Assembly: GCA_021404685.1 (NCBI GenBank)
Contig: QWHC01000002.1
Coordinates: 1 to 64,000, forward strand
DNA: 64,000 nt
Direction: 5' to 3'
Source of the DNA: Chloroflexi bacterium CFX4
Lineage (GTDB): Bacteria > Chloroflexota > Anaerolineae > Aggregatilineales > UBA2796
A program made the translations under genes and the position numbers. Shown one piece after another: positions 1 through 9,453 of this stretch (the first letter of the stretch is position 1; the number at the start of each line of letters is the position of its first letter). The notes below the pieces were generated by a model that was not told the DNA's origin, made no database searches, and was given only the letters and a program-made list of their open reading frames with translations.

Positions 1-284
1 TGCGCGGTCAGCAGCACGACCGCCATATGGCGGTGCGCTGTTTTCAAGCGGGAAGTGACTTCCAAGCCGTTCAAGGTCGGCAAGTTAATATCCAGCAGTA
101 CCACATCGGGCTGCAAGTCATGGGCAAGGCGCAGCGCATCCTCACCGTTGCCGGCTTCCGCCAGAACGATCATATCGGCTTCCAACTCAAGCAGTTTCCG
201 CAAACCGCCGCGCATAAGGGGATGGTCATCTACAACCAGTAGCGCGATTTTACGGTCTGGCGCAACCGTCTGCTTGTCCTCCAT
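1..284 (-). CDS. Response regulator, NarL/FixJ type, partial (C-terminus outside window)
   Basis: The gene runs off the left edge, so only the first 94 codons are visible. They form a receiver domain: the acidic pair D19-D20 follows a hydrophobic strand, and the phospho-acceptor is D65 in VVLLDINLP. The sequence DDHPLMRGGLRKLL is typical of receivers joined to a LuxR-type DNA-binding domain, but that domain is not in view. It would be phosphorylated by a histidine kinase partner that is not in the visible flank. The start ATG at 284 follows an AAGGGA-like ribosome site. A possible -10 (TATACT) lies at 332-337 on the same strand. Confidence 0.88.
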   Translation of the reverse strand, partial: MEDKQTVAPDRKIALLVVDDHPLMRGGLRKLLELEADMIVLAEAGNGEDALRLAHDLQPDVVLLDINLPTLNGLEVTSRLKTAHRHMAVVLLTA

Positions 285-442
285 CGAAATCCCTTTACAA
301 ACTTCACAACACAGGTGTGCCGCCTGATGCAAGTATACCTTACTTCAGCATGAAGCGGATCAGCAGGCACATAATAAATTTAGCACGATGTTTGCCTTCG
401 CACAGGCGCGCCCTTGCCAAGCCCTTAAAAGGGCTATACCTC

Positions 443-471
443 TTGCCCTGAAAGGCGTACTGCGCTATGAT
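443..471 (+). promoter_or_regulatory. Sigma70-type promoter for the DUF4178 cluster
   Basis: TTGCCC at 443-448 and TATGAT at 466-471 are separated by 17 bases. Transcription would begin near 478, 48 bases before the ATG at 526. This argues against any start upstream of the promoter although the frame is open there. Confidence 0.6.
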
Positions 472-525
472 AGCGCCTATGAGCAAGGTGCTTGTGCCAT
501 ATCAACCTGCAAAAGAGGCATTCCC

Positions 526-1134
526 ATGCGCGAACTGACCTGCGCCAACTGCGGCGGCAGCATTCAGGTAGAAAATCAGTTTATCCGTGCCGTCACCTGC
601 CGCTTTTGCGGCGCAGGCTACCTTGTGCGTGGTGATGACACGCTCGATCCGAGCGGGCAATCCGCACGCCTTGCCGATTACCCATCACGCTTGCAAGTTG
701 GGATGCGCGGCGTGATCCGTGGGCGCGCCTTCACGGTGCTAGGGCGCATTCGCTACGCTTACGACGCCGGCTTCTGGGAAGAATGGCAGATCGCGTGGGA
801 AGATGGCGCACCGCCGGACTGGCTGGAAGAAGATGAAGGCTACTGGACGCTCTATCGGCGTGAGCGTGTGAAAAGTGCACTGCCCGCCTTTGAGCAAGTG
901 CGTGTTGGCAGCACCCTTCCCGTCAACAATTATCGCGTCTATGTGACTGAGAAACGCACTGCACGGGTGGCAGGCAGCGAAGGGCAGTTTTCCTCCGTCT
1001 TCCCACTGACAGGCACTTTCGGTTATTTTCAGGGCGGTGCGGATAACCACACCGTCAGCGTAAATTATTGGCAAGATGAGATCGAGCTATCCATAGGCGA
1101 TGAGCTGGATCACAGCGAAATCAGAATCGGATAA
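526..1134 (+). CDS. Zinc-ribbon DUF4178 protein
   Basis: A 202-residue soluble protein. A small zinc ribbon comes first (C6, C9, C25, C28), followed by a region rich in Gly and Trp with the EEWQIAWEDG and DWLEEDEGYW segments that mark DUF4178. That family has no known biochemical role but is commonly found next to membrane spermidine synthases, as here. The ATG at 526 is chosen because an AAGAGG ribosome site precedes it and the promoter lies just upstream. The next gene begins 5 bases after the stop, so the two are probably co-transcribed. Confidence 0.75.
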   Translation: MRELTCANCGGSIQVENQFIRAVTCRFCGAGYLVRGDDTLDPSGQSARLADYPSRLQVGMRGVIRGRAFTVLGRIRYAYDAGFWEEWQIAWEDGAPPDWLEEDEGYWTLYRRERVKSALPAFEQVRVGSTLPVNNYRVYVTEKRTARVAGSEGQFSSVFPLTGTFGYFQGGADNHTVSVNYWQDEIELSIGDELDHSEIRIG

Positions 1135-1139
1135 ATGCC

Positions 1140-2402
1140 ATGAGCGTTCAACCACTCCAAACGTCTGTAGGCAGCGGCGGCGCGGCACCTGCCAAGCTAC
1201 CTGTCCTAAAGGCGATCACCTGTCCAAAGTGTGGCGCATCGCTCTCGCAATTTATGCCGACCGCACAAACGTTGGTCTGCCCTAGCTGCCGCAGCCATGT
1301 GGCGCTTGGCGCGGAAGAACTCAGCATTCTTGGCGCGGGACGCCAATTGCCGCCACCACCCGCACCAATCCAGCTTGGGCAGCGCCTCAAACTGCCTGAC
1401 GGCACGTTTTTTGTGCTAGGGCGCGTGCTTTACGAAGGGCGCGACGATGAAGACACTTGGCGCTGGACGGAATGGCTGCTTGGCTCAGCCGATGGGCGCT
1501 TATTCTGGCTGTCTTACGATAAAGAAGCGGGCTTTGTGCTGTTTCGCAAAATGCGCCTGCGCGAACCTGTTCAGCAGCGCTTCATCCCGTTAGGGGATGG
1601 GCAAAAAGCGCCGATCAACGAACGCTATCCGGCAAATATTATCGGTGCAGAGGGCGAACTGACCTTCCGCGCCAAAGCCGGCGATAAGCTGGCTATGGTC
1701 GAGGGCGCGGCGCACGGCAAGAAATACAGCGTGCAGCAAACGTCGTCCGAAATTGAGGCATACGAAGGCACACCCATCAGCGGCAAGGCGATTGCCGAAG
1801 CACTCGGCGATGCAACGTGGGCAAAACGCCTTGAGGCACAGGAAGGGCGCGCCGCGCTCTTTTCTTCGATTGGACTGTTTGCCTTCGTCTTCGCCGCGAT
1901 TGCGCTGGTGATGTTTGTGGTCACCAATAGCAGCGGCGACCTGCTTACCAAGCAAGTGTTGAACCTAAGCACCGCGCAGCGTGAGGCGCGTTTTCCAATC
2001 AACTTGGAAGCGAACGGCAGACCCATTCAGGTGAAGCTGTGGCTGCAAAGCGGCATTCCGGTGAATACTTATGCCGAAGTGGAAGTCAATGTCACCGCGC
2101 CCAACGAGATTGAGACGTTCATCTTTGAAAAAGAGTTTTACTACGAAACAGGGCGCGATGAGGACGGACCATGGACAGAGCGTGATTACTTTGGCGATGC
2201 TGCCTTCACAGTCGCGCTGAGCGGCGAACATAATATTGAGCTGATGCTAGGCGAGGCATCACCTTCTGTATCGAACATCACCGTTGAAGTCAGCCTCTAT
2301 CGCAACGTGATTCTACCCGTGCCGTTCTTGATCTATGCGGCAATTGCAGGCACTGGCGGCTTTCTATTGGTCATCATAGGCGCAGCCCAAAAGAGCAAAT
2401 AG
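1140..2402 (+). CDS. Zinc-ribbon DUF4178 membrane protein
   Basis: A 420-residue protein with a zinc ribbon (C28, C31, C47, C50), a DUF4178-like domain (approximately 70-230, with WRWTEWLLG), a first membrane helix near 240-262, an extracytoplasmic beta-rich segment of about 125 residues and a second membrane helix near 391-414. It is the second DUF4178 member of the cluster. The two-helix topology suggests it brings the DUF4178 domain to the membrane beside the spermidine synthase-like protein. Function is unknown; the family call rests on sequence pattern and neighbourhood. Confidence 0.7.
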   Translation: MSVQPLQTSVGSGGAAPAKLPVLKAITCPKCGASLSQFMPTAQTLVCPSCRSHVALGAEELSILGAGRQLPPPPAPIQLGQRLKLPDGTFFVLGRVLYEGRDDEDTWRWTEWLLGSADGRLFWLSYDKEAGFVLFRKMRLREPVQQRFIPLGDGQKAPINERYPANIIGAEGELTFRAKAGDKLAMVEGAAHGKKYSVQQTSSEIEAYEGTPISGKAIAEALGDATWAKRLEAQEGRAALFSSIGLFAFVFAAIALVMFVVTNSSGDLLTKQVLNLSTAQREARFPINLEANGRPIQVKLWLQSGIPVNTYAEVEVNVTAPNEIETFIFEKEFYYETGRDEDGPWTERDYFGDAAFTVALSGEHNIELMLGEASPSVSNITVEVSLYRNVILPVPFLIYAAIAGTGGFLLVIIGAAQKSK

Positions 2403-2415
2403 GAGAAGAGGACTG

Positions 2416-2589
2416 ATGAGAACATTCACTGTGGTCATTGCTGTGGTCGTCTTGGCAGCTACGCTTGGTTTAACCGTCTATGCTGCCTATAGCGGTTTTG
2501 GCGTGGCACGTGCCGGCGCGATCTCGGTGCGCTCAGGCAGCGTCGGCGGTGTCGGTGTGATTGGCGGCGGTCCCGGCAGTGGCAAGTGA
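2416..2589 (+). CDS. 57-residue glycine-rich membrane peptide
   Basis: A short frame starts at an ATG that follows AGGAGAAGAGG, one of the better ribosome sites in this cluster. It encodes one hydrophobic helix (residues 4-24), a small linker and a Gly/Ser/Val-rich tail ending GGPGSGK. It overlaps the next gene by 29 bases in another frame, so the two may be translationally coupled. I recognise no family. In other bacteria this slot between DUF4178 and the synthase is often held by a DUF350 protein; this peptide is far smaller. Confidence 0.55.
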   Translation: MRTFTVVIAVVVLAATLGLTVYAAYSGFGVARAGAISVRSGSVGGVGVIGGGPGSGK

Positions 2590-4156
2590 GGCTTACGAAG
2601 CCGCTCCAATAACATCTGAGCCAGAGGCAGCCGCCAGCGTAACGCCAAGCCAGCGCGCCACCTTGTTGGCTGCCGTCCTGATCATCTCCATTTGTGCGCT
2701 TACCTACGAACTGATTGTGGCAACGCTCAGCAGCTACCTGCTGGGCGATAGCGTTACGCAATTTTCGATCACCATTGGTTTCTTTCTGTTTGCGATGGGC
2801 TTGGGCGCGCTGCTCTCGCGGCAAATCCGCGGGCATGAGCCACGTTGGTTTGTGGTGGTGGAACTGCTGACGGGGTTGTTCGGCGGCATTTCGGCGGCAC
2901 TGCTTTATGGCGCGTATACGACGCTCAACGCCTACTACTATCCGATCATGATCGGCTTGATCCTTGCCGTTGGCATCTGCATCGGGCTGGAAATTCCGCT
3001 GCTGATGCGAATTGTGGCAAGCCGTGCTGATCTGAGCAAAGCGCTTGCCGATGTGCTTTCGGTAGACTACATCGGCGCGCTGATTGCCTCACTCTCCTTT
3101 CCGCTGATCTTGTTGCCGCTTTTTGGCGTTACGCAAACTGCCTTCTGGATGGGCTTGTTCAATATCGGCGTGGCGGCGGTCTGTTTGCACATTTTCAGGG
3201 CGCGCATCAAGCGCGGGTGGCGGTTGCGGTTGTGGCTTAGCACGGCGGGCATCGGTGGGCTGATGTTGGCAGGCGGCATCCTCTCGGTGGATATTGTGCG
3301 TCTGTTCGAGAGCCAGCTTTATGAGGATGTGATCATCTACCGCGAGCAATCCACTTATCAGCGCATTGTGATCACGCGCAGCGGCGAAGATGTGCGCCTG
3401 TTCCTCGATGGAAATTTGCAGTTCAGCAGCCGTGATGAACACCGCTATCACGAGATGTTGGTGCATCCTGCCCTGATGGCTGCGCGCAGCCGCGAGACGG
3501 TTGTGATCTTGGGCGGCGGCGATGGCTTGGTTGCCCGTGAAGTGCTGAAACATGCTGACGTGCAGCGCGTGATCGTGGTTGATCTTGATCCCGCTATCAC
3601 CAACCTTGCCCAGACGTTTCCCGTTTTGCGCGCCATGAATGGCGATGCCTTTGCCGATCCGCGTATTGAGATCATCAATACAGATGCCTACGAATTCATT
3701 GAGCGCAGCAGCGATGTTTACCCTGTCGTGATTATTGATCTGCCCGATCCGAATAATGAGAATTTGAGTAAACTTTACAGCCAACAGTTCTACCGTCTAT
3801 TGCTGCGGCGGCTCTCGCCGGACGGCGCCTTCATCACACAGGCAACCTCGCCCTACTTTGCGCGTGAAGCGTTTTGGTGCATCGCCAACACAATCCAATC
3901 GGCGGGCTTTCAGGTGCTGCCGCTGCGCGCCCACGTACCTTCTTTTGGAGAATGGGGTTTTATCTTGGGAACGCCGCGTGTTCCGCCTGTGCTGCGCCTG
4001 CCCGAAGGGATGCCGCTGCGCTATTTAACGCCGGCAGTGCTGGAAGGCGGGCGCATTTTTGATCCTGATATGGCAGAAGTGCCAACAGCGGTCAATACGC
4101 TCGATAATCCTGTCCTGCCACGCTACTACAGCCGTGCTTGGCAGCAGTGGAACTAA
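2561..4156 (+). CDS. Membrane-integrated spermidine synthase-like protein
   Basis: A 531-residue protein. Residues 30-245 form about seven membrane helices and the C-terminal half is a spermidine/spermine synthase fold. The S-adenosyl ligand loop is ILGGGDGLVAREVLKH, followed by the acidic strand VVDLDP and the catalytic-region segment IIDLPDPNN. Classical SpeE uses decarboxylated SAM and putrescine; whether the membrane form does so is not known. The first start is TTG at 2561, inside the preceding small gene; a GTG at 2579 is an alternative. It ends a four-gene cluster with two DUF4178 proteins. Confidence 0.85.
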   Translation: MAAVPAVASEAYEAAPITSEPEAAASVTPSQRATLLAAVLIISICALTYELIVATLSSYLLGDSVTQFSITIGFFLFAMGLGALLSRQIRGHEPRWFVVVELLTGLFGGISAALLYGAYTTLNAYYYPIMIGLILAVGICIGLEIPLLMRIVASRADLSKALADVLSVDYIGALIASLSFPLILLPLFGVTQTAFWMGLFNIGVAAVCLHIFRARIKRGWRLRLWLSTAGIGGLMLAGGILSVDIVRLFESQLYEDVIIYREQSTYQRIVITRSGEDVRLFLDGNLQFSSRDEHRYHEMLVHPALMAARSRETVVILGGGDGLVAREVLKHADVQRVIVVDLDPAITNLAQTFPVLRAMNGDAFADPRIEIINTDAYEFIERSSDVYPVVIIDLPDPNNENLSKLYSQQFYRLLLRRLSPDGAFITQATSPYFAREAFWCIANTIQSAGFQVLPLRAHVPSFGEWGFILGTPRVPPVLRLPEGMPLRYLTPAVLEGGRIFDPDMAEVPTAVNTLDNPVLPRYYSRAWQQWN

Positions 4157-4244
4157 TGCGGTAAAACTCAAAGCATATTCGGCAGCCTATCTGCTAAAGT
4201 TTGGCTAAAGCACACCAAAGACTAGGAACAAGGATTAACGTCAC

Positions 4245-5159
4245 GTGGCTATCGCACAACTGATCCCTTCACTTGAACCGCGCCTGCGCGAACTGTTTGA
4301 CCAGCACAACGAACGTGCGGCAAACATTGACTGGGCATATAGCGACTATGTGCCGCTGGATGAATTCCAGCGCGATCCACAGTCCATTCCACGCCTTTCG
4401 CCGACCATTCTGAGCGCCATTGAGTTGGCAGTTTTCACAGAGGTGAACTTACCATGGTTCACGACGGCACTGCACGCCATCTTCAAAGGCTCGTGGAGCG
4501 TGCTGCTGGATTTTGTGCATACATGGACAAGTGAAGAAGACGCCCACTCCGTGCTGCTGGAGACCTATTTGTTCGTTGGGCGCAACGGCGATCCACGCGC
4601 ACGTGCCGCGCTGCGTAAGCAGGTTATCCGCACCGGGCTGATGTCCGCCGATTTGCTCTACGATCCACTCCAAGCCCTGGTCTATACCTCGATCCAAGAG
4701 CGCGCTACCCAGATTTACTACCTGAATGTGGCACAGGCAGCCGAAAAAGAAGACCCACATTTGGCGCGCCTGCTGCGCCGCTTGGCAAAAGACGAGACGC
4801 TCCATTACACCTTCTACCGCGACGCGGTGAAACTGCACCTTGAGGCGGATCCCAATTGCGTCTATCCGGTGGCAGATGTGCTGCTCAAATTCGAGATGCC
4901 CGGACGTGGTTCGCCCGGCTACCAAGAACGTGCCGATCTGGTGCGCCTTGCCAACATCTACGGACCAGAGCAGTTCTATTCACAGGTGATTGATGTGGTG
5001 CTGAAATATTGGCGTGTGGCAGAACTGCACCCAACCTACGCCGAAGCACGCGAAGCGCAGCAGCAGATCGTCAAGCAGCACACACGGCTTGGCAAAATTG
5101 CGGCGCAGCTTGCCGCTCGCCGCGAACGTCAGGCGCAGCAAGAAGCCTCACAAGACTAA
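4245..5159 (+). CDS. Acyl-ACP desaturase-like di-iron protein
   Basis: A 304-residue all-helical protein of the type 2 fatty acid desaturase family, which inserts double bonds into acyl-ACP using a di-iron centre and electrons from ferredoxin. Iron-ligand motifs are visible as EEDAH within TWTSEEDAHSVLLETYL and DETLH within LAKDETLHYTFYRD; a glutamate in the first helical pair (AVFTEVNLPW) fits a further ligand. The start is GTG at 4245 after an AGGAACAAGGA ribosome region. The tail is rich in Gln and Arg. It stands alone between the synthase cluster and moaA. Confidence 0.8.
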   Translation: MAIAQLIPSLEPRLRELFDQHNERAANIDWAYSDYVPLDEFQRDPQSIPRLSPTILSAIELAVFTEVNLPWFTTALHAIFKGSWSVLLDFVHTWTSEEDAHSVLLETYLFVGRNGDPRARAALRKQVIRTGLMSADLLYDPLQALVYTSIQERATQIYYLNVAQAAEKEDPHLARLLRRLAKDETLHYTFYRDAVKLHLEADPNCVYPVADVLLKFEMPGRGSPGYQERADLVRLANIYGPEQFYSQVIDVVLKYWRVAELHPTYAEAREAQQQIVKQHTRLGKIAAQLAARRERQAQQEASQD

Positions 5160-5170
5160 CCACCGCACAC

Positions 5171-5195
5171 GGGCAGGCACATCTCACGCCTGCCC
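5171..5195 (+). terminator. Hairpin after the desaturase gene
   Basis: Perfect 8-bp stem (GGGCAGGC with GCCTGCCC) and a 9-base loop, starting 12 bases after the stop codon. There is no strong T run after it, so it may be a 3'-end stabiliser rather than a terminator. Confidence 0.4.
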
Positions 5196-5283
5196 TACCA
5201 TTCATTTGTGGCATAGCCACCAGAAACGCTACAATACCACCTTACCTAATCCGTGCTGTATTGTAATTTTGGGATGCTTGCCC

Positions 5284-6300
5284 ATGCCTGAGCCTGCCCT
5301 GCTAGATACACGCCGCCGCCCACTGCGCGACTTGCGGATTTCCATCACCGACCGCTGCAATTTCCGCTGCACCTATTGTATGCCCGCCGAAGTGTTTGGT
5401 GAGAGCTACCAGTTTTTGCCTAAGGCGCAGATGCTCACCTTTGAGGAAATTGCGCGCCTAACGCGCATTATGGTTAGGTTGGGCGCGCTGAAGGTGCGCC
5501 TGACCGGCGGTGAGCCGTTGGTGCGCCAAAACCTTGATGAATTGGTGCGCCAACTGGCTGCCATTGAAGGCGCGCACGACCTTGCCCTAACCACCAACGG
5601 CGTTTTGCTGCCGCGCTATGCACAGGCACTTAAAGAAGCAGGGCTGGCGCGTGTGACGATCAGCCTTGATAGCCTTGATAACACCGTCTTTCGGCAGATG
5701 AACGGCGGCAAGGCAAATGTCTCTGAGGTCATAGCAGGCATTCAGGCAGCCGAAGCGGCAGGCTTAACGCCTATCAAGATCAACTGCGTGGTGCAGCGCG
5801 GCGTCAACGATCACACCCTTGTGGATTTGGCGCGCTGGTGCAAGGATCGCGGCTATATTGTGCGCTTCATTGAGTATATGGACGTCGGCACGCGCAACGG
5901 TTGGCGCATGGATCATGTCGTGCCTGCCAAAGAGATTGCTGCGCGCATTCACGCCGCGCTGCCGCTGGAAAAGGTGGCACGCAACTATGATAGCGAGACG
6001 GCGCTGCGCTTTCGCTATAGCGATGGCGGCGGCGAGATCGGCATCATCGCCTCTGTAACGCTGCCCTTCTGCGGCGATTGTTCGCGCCTTCGCCTCTCGA
6101 CAGATGGACACATTTACACATGCCTATTCGCGGTAGAAGGCACTGACCTTAAAACGCCTTTGCGCGGCGGCGCAAGCGATGACGAGATCGCGGCGATTAT
6201 ACGCGGCACGTGGGAACACCGCGCAGATCGCTACTCGGAGCTACGCAGCGCGGAAGGCAGCCACAGCCGCAAGATCGAAATGTACTATATCGGAGGCTAA
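5284..6300 (+). CDS. moaA: GTP 3',8-cyclase MoaA
   Basis: A 338-residue radical SAM enzyme that makes the first intermediate of molybdenum cofactor from GTP. The N-terminal cluster motif is C25-x3-C29-x2-C32; the C-terminal cluster is represented by FCGDCSRLR and the later YTCLF. The protein ends in a Gly-Gly pair, as MoaA needs for activity. The ATG at 5284 gives the standard family length. No other molybdopterin gene lies in the window, so the rest of the pathway is elsewhere. Confidence 0.93.
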   Translation: MPEPALLDTRRRPLRDLRISITDRCNFRCTYCMPAEVFGESYQFLPKAQMLTFEEIARLTRIMVRLGALKVRLTGGEPLVRQNLDELVRQLAAIEGAHDLALTTNGVLLPRYAQALKEAGLARVTISLDSLDNTVFRQMNGGKANVSEVIAGIQAAEAAGLTPIKINCVVQRGVNDHTLVDLARWCKDRGYIVRFIEYMDVGTRNGWRMDHVVPAKEIAARIHAALPLEKVARNYDSETALRFRYSDGGGEIGIIASVTLPFCGDCSRLRLSTDGHIYTCLFAVEGTDLKTPLRGGASDDEIAAIIRGTWEHRADRYSELRSAEGSHSRKIEMYYIGG

Positions 6301-6301
6301 G

Positions 6302-7189
6302 TTGAAGCAGGTTGCCCTTGTCACTTTTGTAAAGCGTCCGCTGTTGGTGGAGAGCGAACGGCGTGTGATTGAGCCGTTGTTTCGGCGCGGCGTGCGCGTC
6401 TCGATCTGCGTGTGGGATGATCCTGCTGTGGATTGGCAGGCTTTCGATGCTGTGATCTTGCGCGGCACTTGGGACTATCACCACAAAAGCGCTGCCTTTC
6501 GGGCATGGCTGGCGCGCCTGGAGGCGCAAAGCGTCCGTGTGTTCAACCCTGCGCCGATCATCGCTTGGAACATGGATAAGCACTATCTGCGCGATCTGGC
6601 AGGCGAAGGTGTGAACATCGTGCCGACGCTTTGGCTGGCACAGGGCGCGGTGGCAGACCTCGCCACTCTCCTTGACGAACAAGGCTGGCAGCACGCAGTC
6701 GTGAAACCGAACATCAGTGGCGGCGCCGATAATACATGGTTGGTTGGGCGCGCAGAGGCAGCCGCACACATGGAGCGTTTCCAAACAAACCTAGCCAGCT
6801 TGCCAAGCGGCATTATGGTGCAGCAGTTTATGCCATTGGTGCAAAGCTACGGCGAGTGGTCGTTTATCTTCTTCAACGGCATTTACAGCCACGCCGTGCT
6901 AAAGCGCCCTGCCGCAGAGAGCATCTATGTGCAGTCACATTTGGGCGGCAGCTTTGAACGGCGCGAACCGCCACCCAGCCTCATCAGCCATGCCACTGCG
7001 ATCATGCGCGCGGCAGCGCGCTGCACAGGCGCACGCCAGCCCTTCCTATATGCGCGTGTGGATGCGCTTGATACCTTCGACGAATTGATCCTGATGGAAC
7101 TGGAAATCTTTGAGCCATATCTGTTCTTAGAGGCAGATGCCTATGCGCCTGAGCGCTTTGCGGATGCTATCAGGGATGCGTTAGAATGA
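6302..7189 (+). CDS. ATP-grasp family ligase of unknown substrate
   Basis: A 295-residue protein with an ATP-grasp fold related to glutathione synthetase and RimK ligases. The segment VILRGTWDYH, the lysine of AVVKPNISGGADNTWL, and the acidic metal site ILMELEIFEPYLFL are typical. A TTG start at 6302 is chosen because CGGAGG lies 5 bases upstream, overlapping the end of moaA, which implies coupling to moaA. An amide or peptide bond-forming role is likely, but I cannot name the substrates. Confidence 0.75.
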   Translation: MKQVALVTFVKRPLLVESERRVIEPLFRRGVRVSICVWDDPAVDWQAFDAVILRGTWDYHHKSAAFRAWLARLEAQSVRVFNPAPIIAWNMDKHYLRDLAGEGVNIVPTLWLAQGAVADLATLLDEQGWQHAVVKPNISGGADNTWLVGRAEAAAHMERFQTNLASLPSGIMVQQFMPLVQSYGEWSFIFFNGIYSHAVLKRPAAESIYVQSHLGGSFERREPPPSLISHATAIMRAAARCTGARQPFLYARVDALDTFDELILMELEIFEPYLFLEADAYAPERFADAIRDALE

Positions 7190-7223
7190 ACACTGCGCTA
7201 AACACGATAAGGAGCGTGCGCTG

Positions 7224-7946
7224 ATGTGTTCAGGGATTGTTGGCGTGCTCATTGCCGGCGTGCTTGCCCTTGGGCTATGGCTTGTGCCGCAACCGATGAC
7301 ATTTGAAGATATTCTGCCAGAAATATCCGAAGAAACGCAGTTGCCAAGCGTTGATCCTGCCTTGCTCACCCTTTATGCAGACCTCTCTGAGGGCAAGACC
7401 GAAGACGGCATGTATTTCATCGGTGCTGCGGATGCACCTGCAACGCTTGTACAGTTTAGCAGCCTGAGCTGCCCGCCCTGCTGGACGTACACGCGCAATT
7501 ACATCCACCAAATCACCGATTTGATGCGTGAGGACAAGGTGCGCGTCGTGTTTATGCCGCTGCCACAGTATGGATCGTTCAATAGCACTGGCGCAGCACG
7601 CGGCGCAATCTGTGCTGGTGAGCAAGCCCGCTTCTTCGATATGGCAGATGTTCTGTTTAGTTGGGCGGCAGAGCTTCAGGAGCGCCTCAACGACGATACG
7701 ACGCTGCTTGGCGCTGCCGATTTGCTCAACCTCGACAAAGATACCTTCACAGCCTGCCTTGCCAGCAATCTGCCGGATGCTGTGTTGGCTGCCGCAGCCC
7801 GTGAGGCAGAAGCGCGCCGTATTAATGCGACGCCCAGCGTCTTCCTGAACGATGTACAAATCTTCCCGCAGCGCGCTGGTGGGCTAGCTGGCATGTCATC
7901 TTTGGAGGAACTGCGCGCTCTGATTGAAGTGGCACAGATGCGCTAA
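7224..7946 (+). CDS. Membrane-anchored DsbA-like thioredoxin
   Basis: A 240-residue protein with an N-terminal membrane helix (about 3-20) and an extracytoplasmic thioredoxin fold of the DsbA/thioredoxin_4 type. The active site is C83-P-P-C86, and the cis-proline loop is in TPSVFLND near the C-terminus. It probably oxidises or isomerises disulfides in exported proteins. The ATG follows AAGGAG by 7 bases. It lies 34 bases after the ATP-grasp gene and 22 before the zinc-ribbon gene. Confidence 0.82.
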   Translation: MCSGIVGVLIAGVLALGLWLVPQPMTFEDILPEISEETQLPSVDPALLTLYADLSEGKTEDGMYFIGAADAPATLVQFSSLSCPPCWTYTRNYIHQITDLMREDKVRVVFMPLPQYGSFNSTGAARGAICAGEQARFFDMADVLFSWAAELQERLNDDTTLLGAADLLNLDKDTFTACLASNLPDAVLAAAAREAEARRINATPSVFLNDVQIFPQRAGGLAGMSSLEELRALIEVAQMR

Positions 7947-7968
7947 ACAACGTTAGGAGGCTGATCCG

Positions 7969-9453
7969 ATGCGGAACTTCACTTGCCCTGCGTGTGGCAA
8001 ACGCCTGACGCTGGACTTTGCGACGGGCAAAGTGTACTGCCAAGCCTGCGGCTATGTGCGCCCGGACGAGATCAGCCAACTGGATGCCACACGCCAACAG
8101 ATCGCCTCACGCGGCAAGCGCCAACATGTGCCGCTCACCTACAAAGGCGAGGTGATGCCGAGCGCCTATGCCGCCTTTCGCACCGGTCACGACTTGCTGC
8201 ATCAGGGCGATTCGCAAGGCGCTTTCCGTGCTTTTGTGCGCGCCAGCGAATATCAGCCCGATTTCACCGACGCGCACTTTTGGGCAGCCAAGACTGCCTC
8301 AGCGCCTGCCGACCAACGCGAACACCTTGAGCATGTCCTTGCACACGACCCAACGCACGGTGAGGCTATCCGCCTGATGATGGTGTTGAACCAACGCCTA
8401 ACGCCGCAGCAAGCAGAGCAGGCACGCGGCGATCAGCAACCAAGCGTGCAACACGCACCAGAGGCGGCAGCGCGCATTCGCGCCTTGTTGTGTCCCATCT
8501 GCGGCGGACATCTAACGCTGAATGAGCATCTAGCGCGTGTGGAATGCCGTTTTTGCGGTCACAGCGCGCCTTATGACGAACAGAAGCGCAGCAGTGGCGA
8601 TTTGCTCAGCATGGCGCTCATCGAGCGCAAGGCGCAGCCGCGCCGTTGGAATGTTGGCGCACGCTTGGTTGTTTGCCAGCAGTGCGGCGCGGAGCATACC
8701 TTACCCGCCACCAAACTTTCGGCACGCTGCCGTTTTTGCGGCTCGGCAAATGTGCTGCTTGGCGATGCTTTGCGCTCTTTTGTGCAGCCGGACGCTATTC
8801 TGCCCTTTCGCAGCACGCCAGAGGCAGCCCGCACCGCTGTGGAGCAGGCGTTGAAACGTCCCGCGCAGCGCCTTGCCAATCTGTTCAACACCAACCGCAT
8901 TACCAGCGCGGCACTGGAAGGCGTCTACATTCCCTACTGGCTCTTTGATGTGGTGGTGGACGTGACTCAAACACGCAGTGGGTTTCGCGGTGGGCATGCC
9001 TTCACCGATAACATGACTTGGCAAGACATCGCCAGCAATGTGGCTATTCCGGCTGTAAAATCGCCGCCGCCGCGCTTTTTGGCAGCCTTGCCGCCCTTTG
9101 CCATGCGTGATGTGGTCGCCTATGCGCCGGAATGGTTAGCAAAACATCCAGCGGAACTTTATACGTTGGAGTTTGATAAAGCCTCGCTGGATGCACGCAC
9201 TGTTGTGGCAGAGATGATGCGCCGCAAACATCAGCGTGAGGTGACTATCCAAACACGCGATGAACGCGGCGTGGAACGCCCTGAAACCACACGCACCACC
9301 ACGCGCATTGCCAGCATGATTTTTTCATTGGTGCTGTTGCCCGTGTGGATTGCCACGCTCACCGAAGTGGATGGCGACGTGCGCCTAGCGCTGGTCAACG
9401 ATCAATCGGGCAAAGTCGTCTTTGGCGAAACGCACCGCCAGCCGCACCCCTAG
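7969..9453 (+). CDS. Multi-zinc-ribbon protein
   Basis: A 494-residue protein with three zinc ribbons: CPAC/CQAC at the N-terminus, CPIC/CRFC near 170-190, and CQQC/CRFC near 227-252. Residues 60-140 look like a tetratricopeptide-type helical segment. A hydrophobic stretch near 448-466 could be a membrane helix close to the C-terminus. I do not know the function; such proteins resemble the soluble relatives of DUF4178 ribbon proteins at 0.5-2.4 kb. A clear AGGAGG ribosome site precedes the start. Confidence 0.65.
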   Translation: MRNFTCPACGKRLTLDFATGKVYCQACGYVRPDEISQLDATRQQIASRGKRQHVPLTYKGEVMPSAYAAFRTGHDLLHQGDSQGAFRAFVRASEYQPDFTDAHFWAAKTASAPADQREHLEHVLAHDPTHGEAIRLMMVLNQRLTPQQAEQARGDQQPSVQHAPEAAARIRALLCPICGGHLTLNEHLARVECRFCGHSAPYDEQKRSSGDLLSMALIERKAQPRRWNVGARLVVCQQCGAEHTLPATKLSARCRFCGSANVLLGDALRSFVQPDAILPFRSTPEAARTAVEQALKRPAQRLANLFNTNRITSAALEGVYIPYWLFDVVVDVTQTRSGFRGGHAFTDNMTWQDIASNVAIPAVKSPPPRFLAALPPFAMRDVVAYAPEWLAKHPAELYTLEFDKASLDARTVVAEMMRRKHQREVTIQTRDERGVERPETTRTTTRIASMIFSLVLLPVWIATLTEVDGDVRLALVNDQSGKVVFGETHRQPHP

